From NCBI GenBank assembly GCA_963781665.1, contig CAWAGA010000002.1, positions 3,472,001-3,536,000 of the forward strand: DNA of 64,000 nucleotides, read 5' to 3'. Each line of letters begins with the position of its first letter. Position 1 is the stretch's first letter. Source of the stretch: JAJYIW01 sp963781665 (GTDB taxonomy: Bacteria > Chloroflexota > Anaerolineae > Anaerolineales > Anaerolineaceae). The notes below the pieces were generated by a model. It ran no database searches. It saw only the letters and a program-made list of their open reading frames with translations, and was not told the DNA's origin. The translations under genes and the position numbers were made by a program. Shown piece after piece: positions 8,955 to 18,788 of the stretch.

Positions 8955-10193
8955 TCACTTTCGGTTAGTTTTACGGCTATTGACATTGTTCCAGGTTTCA
9001 GTCGGAACCGCTGGCGGTATCTTTCTTAGATTTTCATTACTGACCTCGAAAGCCAGGTCCTCCATGAGAGCAGCCACCGGTGAATCTGGATCGTTCAGGA
9101 TGAATGGCTGGCCAAAATTAATCGCCCGGCTGAACTCGTTAGGGGCATTGGCGATCGACATTTTGATTTGGTACTTGATGACTTTCTCGATTTGTGCAGG
9201 TTTGATTAGGGTGGGCGCGCAAATGTTATTCACCACGGGTAAAATTTTATCCGGCGGATATCCCAATTTCTTGTAAATATCCAGGGCACAGATCGCAGCT
9301 CTAATCGATGCCATATCGGGTGTCATCACCATAACGATCTTATCAGCGTAATTCAAGGCGTGGATTGAGATGTTGCTGAAATCGTGAGCGGTATCGAATA
9401 CGATGAAATCGTAGGTATATCTTAGCTTTTCAATCAGCATTTGCAACAGGTCATCTGAATAAGCATCGTCGGCTGCAGGGTAAGGGGGAGCAGCGATGAA
9501 ATCAACTTTGCTTGAATGCTTGCTAATTACTTCGGCAATCATATCCTCGTCTACTTCAGAAGTCTGGCGGTCTGCCATGTCTTTTAAGGTGTGCATGGGA
9601 GAAGCATTGAGCATCAGAGCAACTTGCCCTGCGTTAAGGACAGCATCGAAGACCAAAACTGACTTCTGCCAAAGATTAACCAGGCCAATAGAAAGGTTAA
9701 CCGCAAGGCTGGTACATCCCACACCTCCGCGTAAACTGTGGACGGCAATAATCGTAGCCGGTTCTTTGCGAATTTCATTGGGTTGCATAGCCTTGAATTC
9801 ATCGCTGCGGCGAAGCTGAAGCGCAACTCTGGCAGCAAGCTCTTCCGGTTGGAAGGGTTTAACCATGTAGTCATCGGCGCCGGATTGAAAAGCTTTTAAT
9901 TTATCTTCCAGATCTCCTTGCCCGGTGATAAAGATCAGTGGGACCCGGGTGAAACGTGGGTCGTGGCGGATGCGTTTGGCGACTTCGTAACCATCCAGAT
10001 CGGGCATGCGGATATCCAGGATGATGACGTCTGGATCAAATAAATTTGCGATTTTTAAACCCTCAACCCCAGAGCGAGCGAATGCCAGTTCATAACCTCG
10101 AGGTTCAAGCGCGCGCGCGACCATCTTATGATAGATTACCTCATCATCGACCAGTAGAATCTTTGCCTTGGTGTTGCGTCCGCTCGAAAGCAT
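8955..10193 (-). CDS. CpaE-like protein: response-regulator receiver fused to MinD/ParA-type ATPase
   Basis: A 412-aa fusion. The N-terminal receiver domain (residues 8-128) has the acidic pair DD16-17, phospho-acceptor Asp60 (ILDIRMPDLDGYE), T90 and Lys112 (VKPF). The second domain (145-400) is a MinD/ParA-type ATPase: its P-loop reads SLRGGVGCTS (153-162), so both the signature Lys and the canonical P-loop Lys are replaced (Arg155, Cys160), as in many CpaE-like proteins. It keeps FDA and VFDTAHD. CpaE proteins act in polar localisation of Tad pili and secretion ATPases; here no tad genes are in view. It starts 5 bases after the stop of the hybrid kinase, so the kinase likely phosphorylates it or acts on the same output. 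Confidence 0.8.
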   Translation of the reverse strand: MLSSGRNTKAKILLVDDEVIYHKMVARALEPRGYELAFARSGVEGLKIANLFDPDVIILDIRMPDLDGYEVAKRIRHDPRFTRVPLIFITGQGDLEDKLKAFQSGADDYMVKPFQPEELAARVALQLRRSDEFKAMQPNEIRKEPATIIAVHSLRGGVGCTSLAVNLSIGLVNLWQKSVLVFDAVLNAGQVALMLNASPMHTLKDMADRQTSEVDEDMIAEVISKHSSKVDFIAAPPYPAADDAYSDDLLQMLIEKLRYTYDFIVFDTAHDFSNISIHALNYADKIVMVMTPDMASIRAAICALDIYKKLGYPPDKILPVVNNICAPTLIKPAQIEKVIKYQIKMSIANAPNEFSRAINFGQPFILNDPDSPVAALMEDLAFEVSNENLRKIPPAVPTETWNNVNSRKTNRK

Positions 10194-10198
10194 AGGTA

Positions 10199-11192
10199 TT
10201 AAACCCTTTCTTCTTGGTTGATTTGGTTGATCCGAACTATAATCTGCGCGGCTGCTTGATCAATTTCATTCATTAACTGCTGACAATCTTCTAGAGCCTG
10301 AGCTTTTCCACTTGCGTCCAGCTGTTTTGCCAGATTGGTGAGCCTGTAAGAATTAAAATTGGCAGCTACACCCTTAAGCTTATGCGCCAGAAATGATATT
10401 CGATCGAATTGATGGTTGTCCAGGGCAGTGTGTAAATTGGCGACCTCTTCGGGCAACGATTTCGAAAAATCCAATAATAAACTTGTGTAGAACGCCCAAT
10501 CATCACCAAAACGCGGCAATGATCTTTCGACGTCCAGCGTCTGGTCACGATCTGCTTCATCCTGACGATCGTTTTTATCGTGACCCGGGTCTTGTTTTTG
10601 CGCCGATTCTGGGCCGTTTGGTGACTGCTTGAAAAGCGCCCATTTTTCGACCATCGATTTAACCTTATCACGTTCGAGCGGTTTGGATAAATAATCATCC
10701 ATACCGGCGTCGAAACAGCGCTGGGCATCACCGGCCATTGCGTGGGCGGTCATGGCGACGATCGGAGTATGGTGTGCTTTGCCTTCTAACAGTCTGATCT
10801 GGAGTGTAGCCTCGAAGCCATCCATTTCCGGCATTTGAACGTCCATAAAAATTAGATCGTAAAGACCTTCCTTGACCTTGGATACAGCTTCCAAACCGTT
10901 GTTCGCCAGATCGACGTGATGACCCATGCGTGATAACATCACCTGCGCCATTTTTTGGTTGATAGGATTATCTTCGACTAATAGAATTGAGCCCCCCTGA
11001 CCGTTCTTATGTGCAGCCGGGTTATCACGCAACCGGTCGGTATCAGGGAGTGGAATACCGGTTAAAGCAGAATGGATGGCGCTGTGCAGGTGGGAACGTT
11101 TGACCGGCTTCTGTAGGACACTGCTGAAACCTAATGGTTTTATCCGATCCAGAGAGCTGGCAGCGGTCATCGATATCATTACAATAACTTTT
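10199..11192 (-). CDS. 3' part of hybrid histidine kinase: end of REC1, REC2 and HPt domain
   Basis: Continuation of the kinase gene at 11189-13241. The receiver-1 sequence goes on exactly where the upstream frame is lost: ...NEPLTHDVK then VIVMISMTAASS, if one A is removed from AAAA (TTTT at 11189-11192). It ends receiver 1 (LQKPV), then carries a complete second receiver (SILLVEDNPINQKM ... IFMDVQMPEMDGFE, acceptor Asp, conserved Lys in SKPLE) and a C-terminal HPt domain with the phospho-His in SFLAHKLKGVAANF. Reconstructed, the whole gene encodes 1013 aa with the layout of BarA/ArcB-type phosphorelay kinases. Read as it stands, the product would be a separate REC-HPt protein, which cannot be fully excluded. 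Confidence 0.75.
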
Positions 11193-13241
11193 AACGTCGT
11201 GGGTAAGTGGTTCGTTACGGATCGCGCGTAAAATGTCTTCGCCATTAATACCGGCCATCTGAAAATCTAATAATACTAGATCAAAGTACGAATTGGCCAT
11301 TAATCCACGAAACATCGTTGGGATAACTTCATTCCCATTTGATGCTGACATCACCTGGCAGTCGAGCGATTCGAGCATACGAGTTAAGATCCAACGACTG
11401 GTGGCGTTATCATCAACAACCAATACGCGTGTTCCTGGGAAAGTGTCATTTCTTTGTTGATAATTTGTCTCTGGCTGAGGCATCGCTTCCAATGCAACGG
11501 TGAACCAGAAATTACTACCTCGACCAGGCTCGCTTTCAACTCCAATTTGGCCGCCGAGTAGTTCAGATAATTGCTTGCAAATGGCTAACCCAAGTCCAGT
11601 TCCACCGTATTTACGCGTCGTGGATCCATCTACCTGGATGAATCGTTCGAAAATCAGATCCTGGCGGTCTTTAGGAATGCCGATACCCGTATCGGCTATA
11701 TTAAATTGGATAATTACCCCGGAACTGTTCTGCTCTTTCAGCCCGGCAGAAATAAGAATTTCGCCTTTATCTGTGAATTTGATAGCGTTTTCGATCAGGT
11801 TGACCATGATCTGGCGCAATCGTCCAGGGTCACCACGCACCCAATAGGGTACACCTTGATCGATAAAGGCCAACATTTCCAAACCTTTTGCTTCTGCGCG
11901 GCTGGCGGTCGTTTGGGCGACACCTTCGACGAGTGAATGTAAATCGAAATCGACCTTTTCGAGTTGAATTTGGCCAGCTTCGATTTTTGAAAAGTCGAGA
12001 ACTGTGTTCAACACACTCATCATGCTGGAGGCTGATTCACGTGCTCCTTGTAAAAGCTCAAATTGTTCGGGCTTAAGTTCGGTATCCAGGGTAAGCTCGA
12101 TCATTCCGATAATACCGTTCATTGGGGTACGAATCTCGTGGCTCATATTAGCCAGGAACTCCGTCTTTGCTCGATCCGCCTGTTCGGCAGCCCGGCGTGC
12201 CTGGCTCAGCTCAGAGACGTCATGGTATTGCCATAGAAGACCGGCGATCTTCCCATCTACGATCAACGGCACGCCAGAAGCTTCGACATCGATGATTTCA
12301 CCAGGCTGTCCCTGGGATTGAAAGGTAGCTTTCACTACCTCACCGTTCAGCAGCTTTTCGGTGTTCGAAATAGCGTCGTTCTTCACACCTTGTTCGAGTA
12401 GCACACCATCCAGGGTGCGACCGATAACCTGTTCGCGTTGATGCTGAAATAAGGTCTCGAAAGCCTGGTTACATGAAAGTATGCGCCGTTCAAGATCGAG
12501 GGTTACGATGCCTATCGGGCTACTACTGACCAGAGCTTCGAGGTATTCTTTTTGCTGGCGAATTGTCGCTTCATCTTGTTTTCGCTTGGTGATATCTCTG
12601 ATGACGTAGATGATACCGTGATTATCTTCATCGAACGAGATCGGATAACGGGTAATATCGATCCATTGAGCATTGTCTGAAATGAATATTTCTCCAGTCG
12701 AGTCGGTGAGCTTAATTGGCGAAGCACCAATTAAGCTCAGATAGATCGTTTCGATTGGTTGACTAACGAGCTGGTCGAAGGTGGTTTTCAACCAAATGGT
12801 GGCTGAGCGATTGCAACGGACAATCGAACCATTGCCATCAGCAACGATGATTGCATCTTGAACCGAATCGAAAATTGCTTCCCATTCACGTTTTCCGCGT
12901 TCCAGGATTTTTTCTAGCTCAGTGCGACGATTATTTTCAATGGTTTGTTCGAGGTGATGGCTTTCGTATTCTTGGACGATTCGGTGTAAACTCGAATTTT
13001 GCTGTTGCAGTTTTTCCTGGCGAAGGCCGATCCAATAACCGGATAATCCCATCATCAATGGGATCAGGACAAATAGGGTTGTGATTGCTGCCTGACCGAT
13101 AGGCGAATAGTATGAGAAAGCGTCTGAAAGCACGCGCCCGAAAATAATCGCACCTGCCAGAATGATCACTCCCCCAGATAGCAGGCCGGTTATTGTATAG
13201 CGCAAAGCGTATCCTAAACGGCCGTTAGACGCGTCAGTCAT
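11189..13241 (-). CDS. 5' part of hybrid histidine kinase: 2 TM, 2 PAS, HisKA, HATPase, start of REC1
   Basis: Membrane sensor kinase. Two N-terminal membrane helices (about residues 15-37 and 50-72), a short coiled coil, PAS 1 (120-220), PAS 2 (230-345), the dimerisation/phosphoacceptor helix with His368 in ANMSHEIRTPMNG, and an HATPase domain with N-box (NLIENAIKF), G1 (DTGIGIP) and G2 (GGTGLGLAI). Then the first receiver (RVLVVDDNATSR, LVLLDFQMAGING) is cut by the frame break described for 10199-11192. ATG 13241 is preferred to TTG 13247 because GAGGGG lies nine bases upstream. First gene of an operon running to 4964; its two short periplasmic-side loops suggest membrane or intracellular rather than large ligand sensing. 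Confidence 0.85.
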
Positions 13242-13348
13242 GCCCAAATCCCCTCGGAGCCGATTTGATCAGATTAAAAAAACATTAAACTAAACTGCTT
13301 TTCCTTGCAGCAGCGGTTATGTAGATTCTAAATGCTAAATGAGAATTG

Positions 13349-14332
13349 TCAAGTGAAAAACGTTACACGTTTGGTCATAAAATGCTCGATCAGGATACGT
13401 CGGATGCCTGGGTCGTATGAATAAGCTTGCTGCATTCCTAACACAACCCCGCCGATGACGGGAGGCGCTTGAAGAGGTATCGTGACGGCCATCGGAGCGA
13501 TTTGCTGAACGCCCAGATGAAAAGCATCTCTCAGCCTTGGGCCACTTTTCCATAGGCTGCCTACTTCAACAACTTCAAATGCTTTATCTTCGAGAGAGAG
13601 TTGGCGAATAACCCCACAGGCCAGGTCAGCCAATTGCTTGCCTGCCCATTCAACAATCTCTTGTGCCACCCAGTCGCCATCATCAGCAACCCTGAATACG
13701 AGGAGAACGTCTTCCGCAGTCAGGAGAATCTTGCGTAAAGCTAAACCTTCAAATAAGTCAATGGGATCCTTCAGTCCGGTCTTCTCGAGGAAAGCCTGGG
13801 TCAATTTAGTCGCTGGACCTCGCCTGGACCATTGCTTTGAAATGGCTTGAATGGCGCGGGTAACTAAAGACCCTGCTCCACCTTCTTCAGCAAAAAGTTC
13901 TCCTTCTCCGATGATCCTTCCAAGCTTTCCGTTTTGATCCTGTCCCCAGCAGTTACAACCAGTGCCAGCGACGACTGCTACACCCCACGCCTTTTCAGCG
14001 CCAGCCAGCAGGCCTACCAGGGTGTCGTTCACCAGACCCACTGGACATGTAAATTCCAAACTCCGGATGGTTTGAATATTTTTATCGAGTTGCGATGGCC
14101 AATCGAATCCTGAAATTCCGAAGCCAGCTCCGGAAATTTGGCCTGGATCCAGGCTGGCCCTCTGCAATGCCTGACCGGTTATGGTACGCAGCACTTCTGC
14201 CAGGCCTTCATAGCCGATACTTTCCCAATTACCGCAACCGGCCTGGCCGAATCCAAGAATTTGTCCATCTTCAGATACTACCAGAGCATGGCTTTTACTG
14301 CCGCCAACGTCAACGCCTAAAAAAAACTTCAT
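13349..14332 (-). CDS. BadF/BadG/BcrA/BcrD-type sugar kinase (N-acetylglucosamine kinase family)
   Basis: A 327-aa ASKHA-fold kinase. The phosphate-1 loop GVDVGGSKSHA (Asp8, Gly10-11), phosphate-2 loop VVAGTGCNCWG and adenosine-side ELFAEEGGAGSLVTR are all visible; length fits the family that includes eukaryotic NAGK and bacterial GlcNAc/glucosamine kinases. Predicted to phosphorylate an amino sugar in the cytoplasm. It overlaps the upstream GH4 gene by one base (TAATG), so the pair is translationally coupled, which supports a role in converting or salvaging sugars for the phospho-glycosidase. Exact sugar not determinable from sequence. Confidence 0.8.
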   Translation of the reverse strand: MKFFLGVDVGGSKSHALVVSEDGQILGFGQAGCGNWESIGYEGLAEVLRTITGQALQRASLDPGQISGAGFGISGFDWPSQLDKNIQTIRSLEFTCPVGLVNDTLVGLLAGAEKAWGVAVVAGTGCNCWGQDQNGKLGRIIGEGELFAEEGGAGSLVTRAIQAISKQWSRRGPATKLTQAFLEKTGLKDPIDLFEGLALRKILLTAEDVLLVFRVADDGDWVAQEIVEWAGKQLADLACGVIRQLSLEDKAFEVVEVGSLWKSGPRLRDAFHLGVQQIAPMAVTIPLQAPPVIGGVVLGMQQAYSYDPGIRRILIEHFMTKRVTFFT

Positions 14333-15636
14333 TAGAATTGGGGAAGATAGGCCTTATTCGTTTCAAGCATATCATCCAAAACTGCTTGAGCCTGGTCAGC
14401 AGAAGGGCCAAGGGGATGGGCTAACAAGGCATTGTAGGCAGCCTGGTAGTTCCCGTTTACTGCTGCTTCAGTGGTTAGAAGCTCAAACATTTTTACCTGG
14501 GTCAACAAACCATAACAGACAGGCGGTAGCGGTTCAGCCTGAAGAGGATGAACACCACAGTTATCTACCCGGCAAGGCATTTCCAAAACCCAATCCGAAG
14601 GCCAACCTTGAACTGCACCGTCGTTTGCTACATTGGCAACATGGATTTCTCCCAGGTTATTGGAATGAGCGTTAACGAGCTGAGTTGCAACCGTGGAATA
14701 ATAGGCCCCGCCGCGCTTCATCAAGTCGTCGGGGAGTTCAGGTTGGTTGAGGTTTTCATACTCGCGGAGGAGATTCAACTCAATTGCCATCACCTGTTCA
14801 CCGCGCGAAGGAGGCCATTTAGATTGATCCGCGAGTTTACGGTCGGGGTAATAATAATATTGCAGGTATGAATTTGGGATCATCCCCAGGTTGGTTATCG
14901 TGTTGACGTCCCATTCAGGGTTAGCCGATGCTTGTAGATATTCCAGGAAACTTTGCATCACTTGTGGCCAGATATCCTTGCCATCGATGCTGAACCCACG
15001 GTACCAGGTGAGGTGATTCAAACCCAGTGTATTCAACTCTGCCCTATCTGGTGATATGACCATGGAAGGACTGCCATCATCCACCTGCTGTTTCGAAAGC
15101 TGATTAAGAATTGCCATTTTGGTGGCGAACGCCGAATTGCAGACGCCAACCACCGGCACTTGAGGCACGTGACGATGGAGCGCTTCGGTGTTCAAGCCTG
15201 AGGGGTTGGCAAAATTGAACAGCAAAGCACCTGGGGCTAACTCACTCATATCCTGGGCGATTTTCAGCAGGACGGGAATGGTACGCAGAGCTTTAGCCAT
15301 AGCGCCTATTCCGGTCGTCTCCTGACCAATCAGCCCATGGCGCCTGCCAAGATATTCGTCGCTGATCCTGGCTGGCATCATACCAACTCTAAATTGGGTA
15401 ATGACGTAGCTGGCGCCTTTGATAGCCTGGCGTTGATCCTCGCTCAGGATAATCTCAAACGGCGCTCCATAGGATTCCACCATTCGCTGGGCGAAACCAC
15501 CCACGATTTCTAAACGTTGAGGTGAGGTGTCCATCAACCAGAGCTCGGTCAAGCGAAGGTCCTCGGCCTTGAGGAGGAACCCTTTAATCAATTCGGGAGT
15601 ATAAGTAGATCCCCCACCTATTACTGCAATTTTCAT
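14332..15636 (-). CDS. GH4 family 6-phospho-beta-glucosidase-like glycosidase
   Basis: A 434-aa NAD- and Mn-dependent glycosidase of family GH4. The N-terminal Rossmann loop IGGGSTYTPEL (residues 6-16), metal-site Cys166-Asn167 in VGVCNSAF, and His208 in LGLNHLTW are present, as is FNFANPSG. The LicH/CelF-type (6-phospho-beta-glucosidase) branch is favoured by the VCN and GLNHL motifs. These enzymes act in the cytoplasm by an oxidation/elimination mechanism on 6-phosphorylated disaccharides. The gene is coupled by TAATG to the sugar kinase at 13349, suggesting the phosphorylated substrate is made by that kinase rather than a PTS, none of which is seen here. Confidence 0.88.
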   Translation of the reverse strand: MKIAVIGGGSTYTPELIKGFLLKAEDLRLTELWLMDTSPQRLEIVGGFAQRMVESYGAPFEIILSEDQRQAIKGASYVITQFRVGMMPARISDEYLGRRHGLIGQETTGIGAMAKALRTIPVLLKIAQDMSELAPGALLFNFANPSGLNTEALHRHVPQVPVVGVCNSAFATKMAILNQLSKQQVDDGSPSMVISPDRAELNTLGLNHLTWYRGFSIDGKDIWPQVMQSFLEYLQASANPEWDVNTITNLGMIPNSYLQYYYYPDRKLADQSKWPPSRGEQVMAIELNLLREYENLNQPELPDDLMKRGGAYYSTVATQLVNAHSNNLGEIHVANVANDGAVQGWPSDWVLEMPCRVDNCGVHPLQAEPLPPVCYGLLTQVKMFELLTTEAAVNGNYQAAYNALLAHPLGPSADQAQAVLDDMLETNKAYLPQF

Positions 15637-15754
15637 TTGAGCTCCATATTAATGACAAGTCCTGAAAAGAATGAAATCCGACAGGAGATTTTTTAGATTA
15701 AGTTTTCGGGCGCCCTATATCAGGCCTGGCGCATGCTTTTCGGCTTTCAACATA

Positions 15755-17842
15755 TTAGAAAGGAGAATCGTTCATGATCACAGGCAAAATATAAGAATAC
15801 ATGTTAACGGTAGCGGTGGTTCCCAGGTTGGCCAGCACGTGACCAGGTACCGCCAGGTCAACCAGTTGGAAGATGATCTGATAGGTTGTTGGATTGGACC
15901 AGGTGATGCGAAAGTTGATCGTCTGATTGTAGCCTTTGTCCATTATAAAGCCGGTTTCCTGCCCTATGAAACCGATGACATCTGGCCCTGATTGTACCAG
16001 GGTCAGGGGAACCCAGGCTGAGCCGTCGAAATAATCGAACGAGCTGATCCCGGTCACTGAAGCATTTTTCATGGTCACATTAAGCCTGGTTTGCGGGTAT
16101 GCCGTCCCCTCGGGCGGATTCAATACCTGGATGCTAAAGTTAGCCGGAGCGTTAGCGTAAATTTTTCCGAAACCTTGAACGAAGCTAAGAGTTGGGGCAA
16201 TACCCAGGCCGGAAGTCACCAGGGCCATGGCATCCAGGTAGCCATACCCATAAGTATAGTTGGGAGAACTATCAGGCGTCGGCCCGCCGCACGACCCGCT
16301 GTCTGGGGTGTTTGGATTGGCCGTCATATGGAGGAGCGAGATAGTATCAGCGACCTTCCCTTTAAGAGCCGGGACCGCAGACCAGAGCAGGGCAACTGCC
16401 CCGGCCGTATGAGGAGAGGCCATGGAGGTACCTGATTTTGTGCCATAGCCGCCATTGTTTATAGAAGAAATTATATTTGAGCCTGGAGCAACCAGGTCGG
16501 GCTTTAAAACACCAAACCCACCTGGACCTATACCTGAATAATATGCGATCAATCCGGTACTGTCAATTGCACCTGAACCCAACGATTCCGGGTAATCTCC
16601 CGGAGATCTTGTGGTCGAGCAATCAGGACCCGAATTTCCAATAGAAAATGCCGGAAAGATTCCGGCTGCAACCCAGGTTTGAATGAAGGTCTGAAACCAT
16701 GTATCGCCAGAGCTAGACCCTGACCAGGAATTGTTGACAATATTTGGAGCTTTGGAAGGATCCGGGTTTTCACCATTTAGGTCAGTGGGAGCAATCACCC
16801 ATTCGGCGCATGTTGTCAAAGAGTTATCGGGGCATTCGCTACCTGGAGTAGTGGAATCGCAGCCCATGCAGGCGACCCATTCAGCCTGAGGCGCCATTCC
16901 GATATGATGGCCTAAATCACCGGGGATTCCATCATCGCCGACCATTGTCCCCATGGTATGCGTGCCATGGCTGTTCCAATCACAGGGAGCCGTGGCAGCC
17001 GCGCCGCCGCAATATGATTTGGATGATTCAGTCGGAACATACCAATTGTAATTACTGCTTCCTGTGATAGTACCCCGATATTGGTTGATCAGGGCGGGAT
17101 GGTTCCACTGGACTCCGGTATCGATATTTGCGACTACAATTCCTGAACCTTTATCGTTGTAAGTTGTCCACACTTGTGGGGCCAGGGTGAAATCGAGCCC
17201 CCAATTCGTTTGGCTTGTGACCATCCCAGAAGAAACTGAGGAAGGCTGGATAGCCGGTGTAAGTTCGTTTTCGTCCTTTTCCAATGATGCAAAAAAACGA
17301 CCTTTTATTTCTAATACTTCTGGATACGTTGATAAGGTTGACAGGTCGGCTTGAGAAGCCCCGAATACAAGGACGGAGTTAACGATCCAATGACTTTCGT
17401 ACTTTAAGCCATGCCCTTTGAGATAGGCAATGACCCGGGATTGGCTGGTGGAAGCAATGGTAGTCATTGAATTATAGACGTAGGTTGATTGCATTGCTGG
17501 GGTAATCGATTGGGGCATGGCTGCCAGGTTTGCCGTTTGGCGCAGTTGGATCCAGAAGTCAGCGACACTACCAGCGTCTACGAGCGCCTTGACTTCTGGG
17601 TCGACGACCAGTGGTGTATTGTTTTCGACCACTGGAGCAAGTGCAAGAACATCAGTGCCTGAGGTTGCAGCCGGAGTCGATGCAAACTGTGAGCTCGAAG
17701 AAGCTCTATAATCAGTCGCTAACCCTGGCTGGGTGAGGTTAGCTGTTAATCTACCGAATGGAAAGTATGTGGCGTTAGCCCCGGTAAGAAAGGTAAAAGC
17801 TGCAATGATTGAGGACAAATGAAACAAGAATGACCGGCGCAT
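15755..17842 (-). CDS. Secreted subtilisin-like serine protease (S8 family)
   Basis: Subtilase of 695 aa. With the start at ATG 17842 (GGAGAAG six bases upstream; an upstream in-frame codon at 17869 is less likely) the product has a signal peptide, a propeptide-like region (about residues 75-185), and a catalytic domain with Asp241 (VANIDTGVQWNHP), His292 (NSHGTHTMGT), oxyanion Asn in SIGNSGPDC and Ser473 (SGTSMASPHTAGA). Several Cys in the catalytic domain suggest disulfides. A C-terminal beta domain (from about 560) follows and the chain ends in YSYILPVIMNDSPF, resembling the YLPL-type motif found in other secreted proteins of this window. Closest well-known relatives are bacillopeptidase-F-type subtilases. 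Confidence 0.9.
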   Translation of the reverse strand: MRRSFLFHLSSIIAAFTFLTGANATYFPFGRLTANLTQPGLATDYRASSSSQFASTPAATSGTDVLALAPVVENNTPLVVDPEVKALVDAGSVADFWIQLRQTANLAAMPQSITPAMQSTYVYNSMTTIASTSQSRVIAYLKGHGLKYESHWIVNSVLVFGASQADLSTLSTYPEVLEIKGRFFASLEKDENELTPAIQPSSVSSGMVTSQTNWGLDFTLAPQVWTTYNDKGSGIVVANIDTGVQWNHPALINQYRGTITGSSNYNWYVPTESSKSYCGGAAATAPCDWNSHGTHTMGTMVGDDGIPGDLGHHIGMAPQAEWVACMGCDSTTPGSECPDNSLTTCAEWVIAPTDLNGENPDPSKAPNIVNNSWSGSSSGDTWFQTFIQTWVAAGIFPAFSIGNSGPDCSTTRSPGDYPESLGSGAIDSTGLIAYYSGIGPGGFGVLKPDLVAPGSNIISSINNGGYGTKSGTSMASPHTAGAVALLWSAVPALKGKVADTISLLHMTANPNTPDSGSCGGPTPDSSPNYTYGYGYLDAMALVTSGLGIAPTLSFVQGFGKIYANAPANFSIQVLNPPEGTAYPQTRLNVTMKNASVTGISSFDYFDGSAWVPLTLVQSGPDVIGFIGQETGFIMDKGYNQTINFRITWSNPTTYQIIFQLVDLAVPGHVLANLGTTATVNMYSYILPVIMNDSPF

Positions 17843-17995
17843 TTTTCTTCTCCAACCTGTAATATTCAATCCATTTTACTCATTTTTCAATAAGTGAGCA
17901 GGTTTTTGAGGAAAAGGGATCGAGCTTGCGTTCAAATCTGACAAATTCAGGTTACAATTGGGAATTATATTTTCGGACCATCGGGGCCAAATAAC

Positions 17996-18778
17996 GTGAA
18001 ACCAGTTCTCAAGGACCAAATCGCTATCGTTACCGGAGCCTCAAGCGGTATCGGTAAGGCTACAGCATTAGCGTTAGCCAGGCATGGTGCAAACTTGACC
18101 CTGGCTTCACGAAACGGAGCGGCTTTGAAAGACCTGGTTGGCGAGATTGCAGTGATAGGACAGCAAGCGCTGGTCGTCGTAACCGACGTCACGCAGCCTG
18201 ACCAGGTGAGCAAGATGGTCGAAACGTCACTCTCCCACTGGGGCTGCATTGACATCCTGGTCTCCTGCGCCGGGAAGTACATCAGAGCTCCGATTACTCA
18301 CGTAACCAGAGAGATGTTGGCCGAATCGCTCGAGGTCAATTTCTATGGAGGCGTTTATGCCATTCAGGCTGCCTTACCATCGATGCTTGCTCAAAAACGA
18401 GGACACATCATCTTGGTTTCCAGCATGGATGGAAAGATCGCCTTACCCCTCGACGCCCCTTACGTCTCTGCAAAATTTGCATTGAATGGATTTGGCGCTG
18501 TCTTGCGCCAGGAACTGGTGGGAAGCGGGGTGGCGGTTTCTTTGATCCTTCCCGGAAGAGTAGACACTCCTATGATTGAAAACCTGCACGTTCCCTGGAT
18601 TTCTGCCAAAATCTCGCCGGATACAGTGGCAAAGGAAATTATCAAAGCCATCCATCATCACAAAGCAGAGGTTATCGTGCCTTTCCAGGCCGGCTTGCTT
18701 TATTATATCAGCGCATTTTCGCCCCGCCTTGCAGATAAGCTGACGCGGTGGTTTCATTTGCAAGGTTGGGGCGTATAA
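17996..18778 (+). CDS. Short-chain dehydrogenase/reductase (SDR)
   Basis: A classical SDR of 260 aa starting at GTG 17996. Cofactor loop TGASSGIG at residues 13-20, NAG-equivalent SCAG near 90-93, Asn115, and the catalytic Ser142/143, Tyr156, Lys160 (YVSAK) are all present. NADP preference is suggested by Arg39 after the second strand. The extended C-terminus (LLYYISAFSPRLADKLTRWF) is hydrophobic and may touch the membrane, as in several lipid or sterol-type SDRs. Substrate unknown. It heads a same-strand run with a 512-aa unknown, two oxidoreductases and an alpha-galactosidase, separated from the next gene by 10 bases. Confidence 0.88.
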   Translation: MKPVLKDQIAIVTGASSGIGKATALALARHGANLTLASRNGAALKDLVGEIAVIGQQALVVVTDVTQPDQVSKMVETSLSHWGCIDILVSCAGKYIRAPITHVTREMLAESLEVNFYGGVYAIQAALPSMLAQKRGHIILVSSMDGKIALPLDAPYVSAKFALNGFGAVLRQELVGSGVAVSLILPGRVDTPMIENLHVPWISAKISPDTVAKEIIKAIHHHKAEVIVPFQAGLLYYISAFSPRLADKLTRWFHLQGWGV

Positions 18779-18788
18779 CGGTGAAATT

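Noticed and set aside
11189..11192. Programmed ribosomal frameshift in the hybrid kinase
   Set aside because: There is no heptamer slippery site or downstream structure, and similar extra bases occur in unrelated genes without any common signal.
15671..15991. Plus-strand 106-codon frame overlapping the subtilase end
   Set aside because: It is a shadow of the subtilase C-terminal coding region, with no ribosome binding site or family signal.
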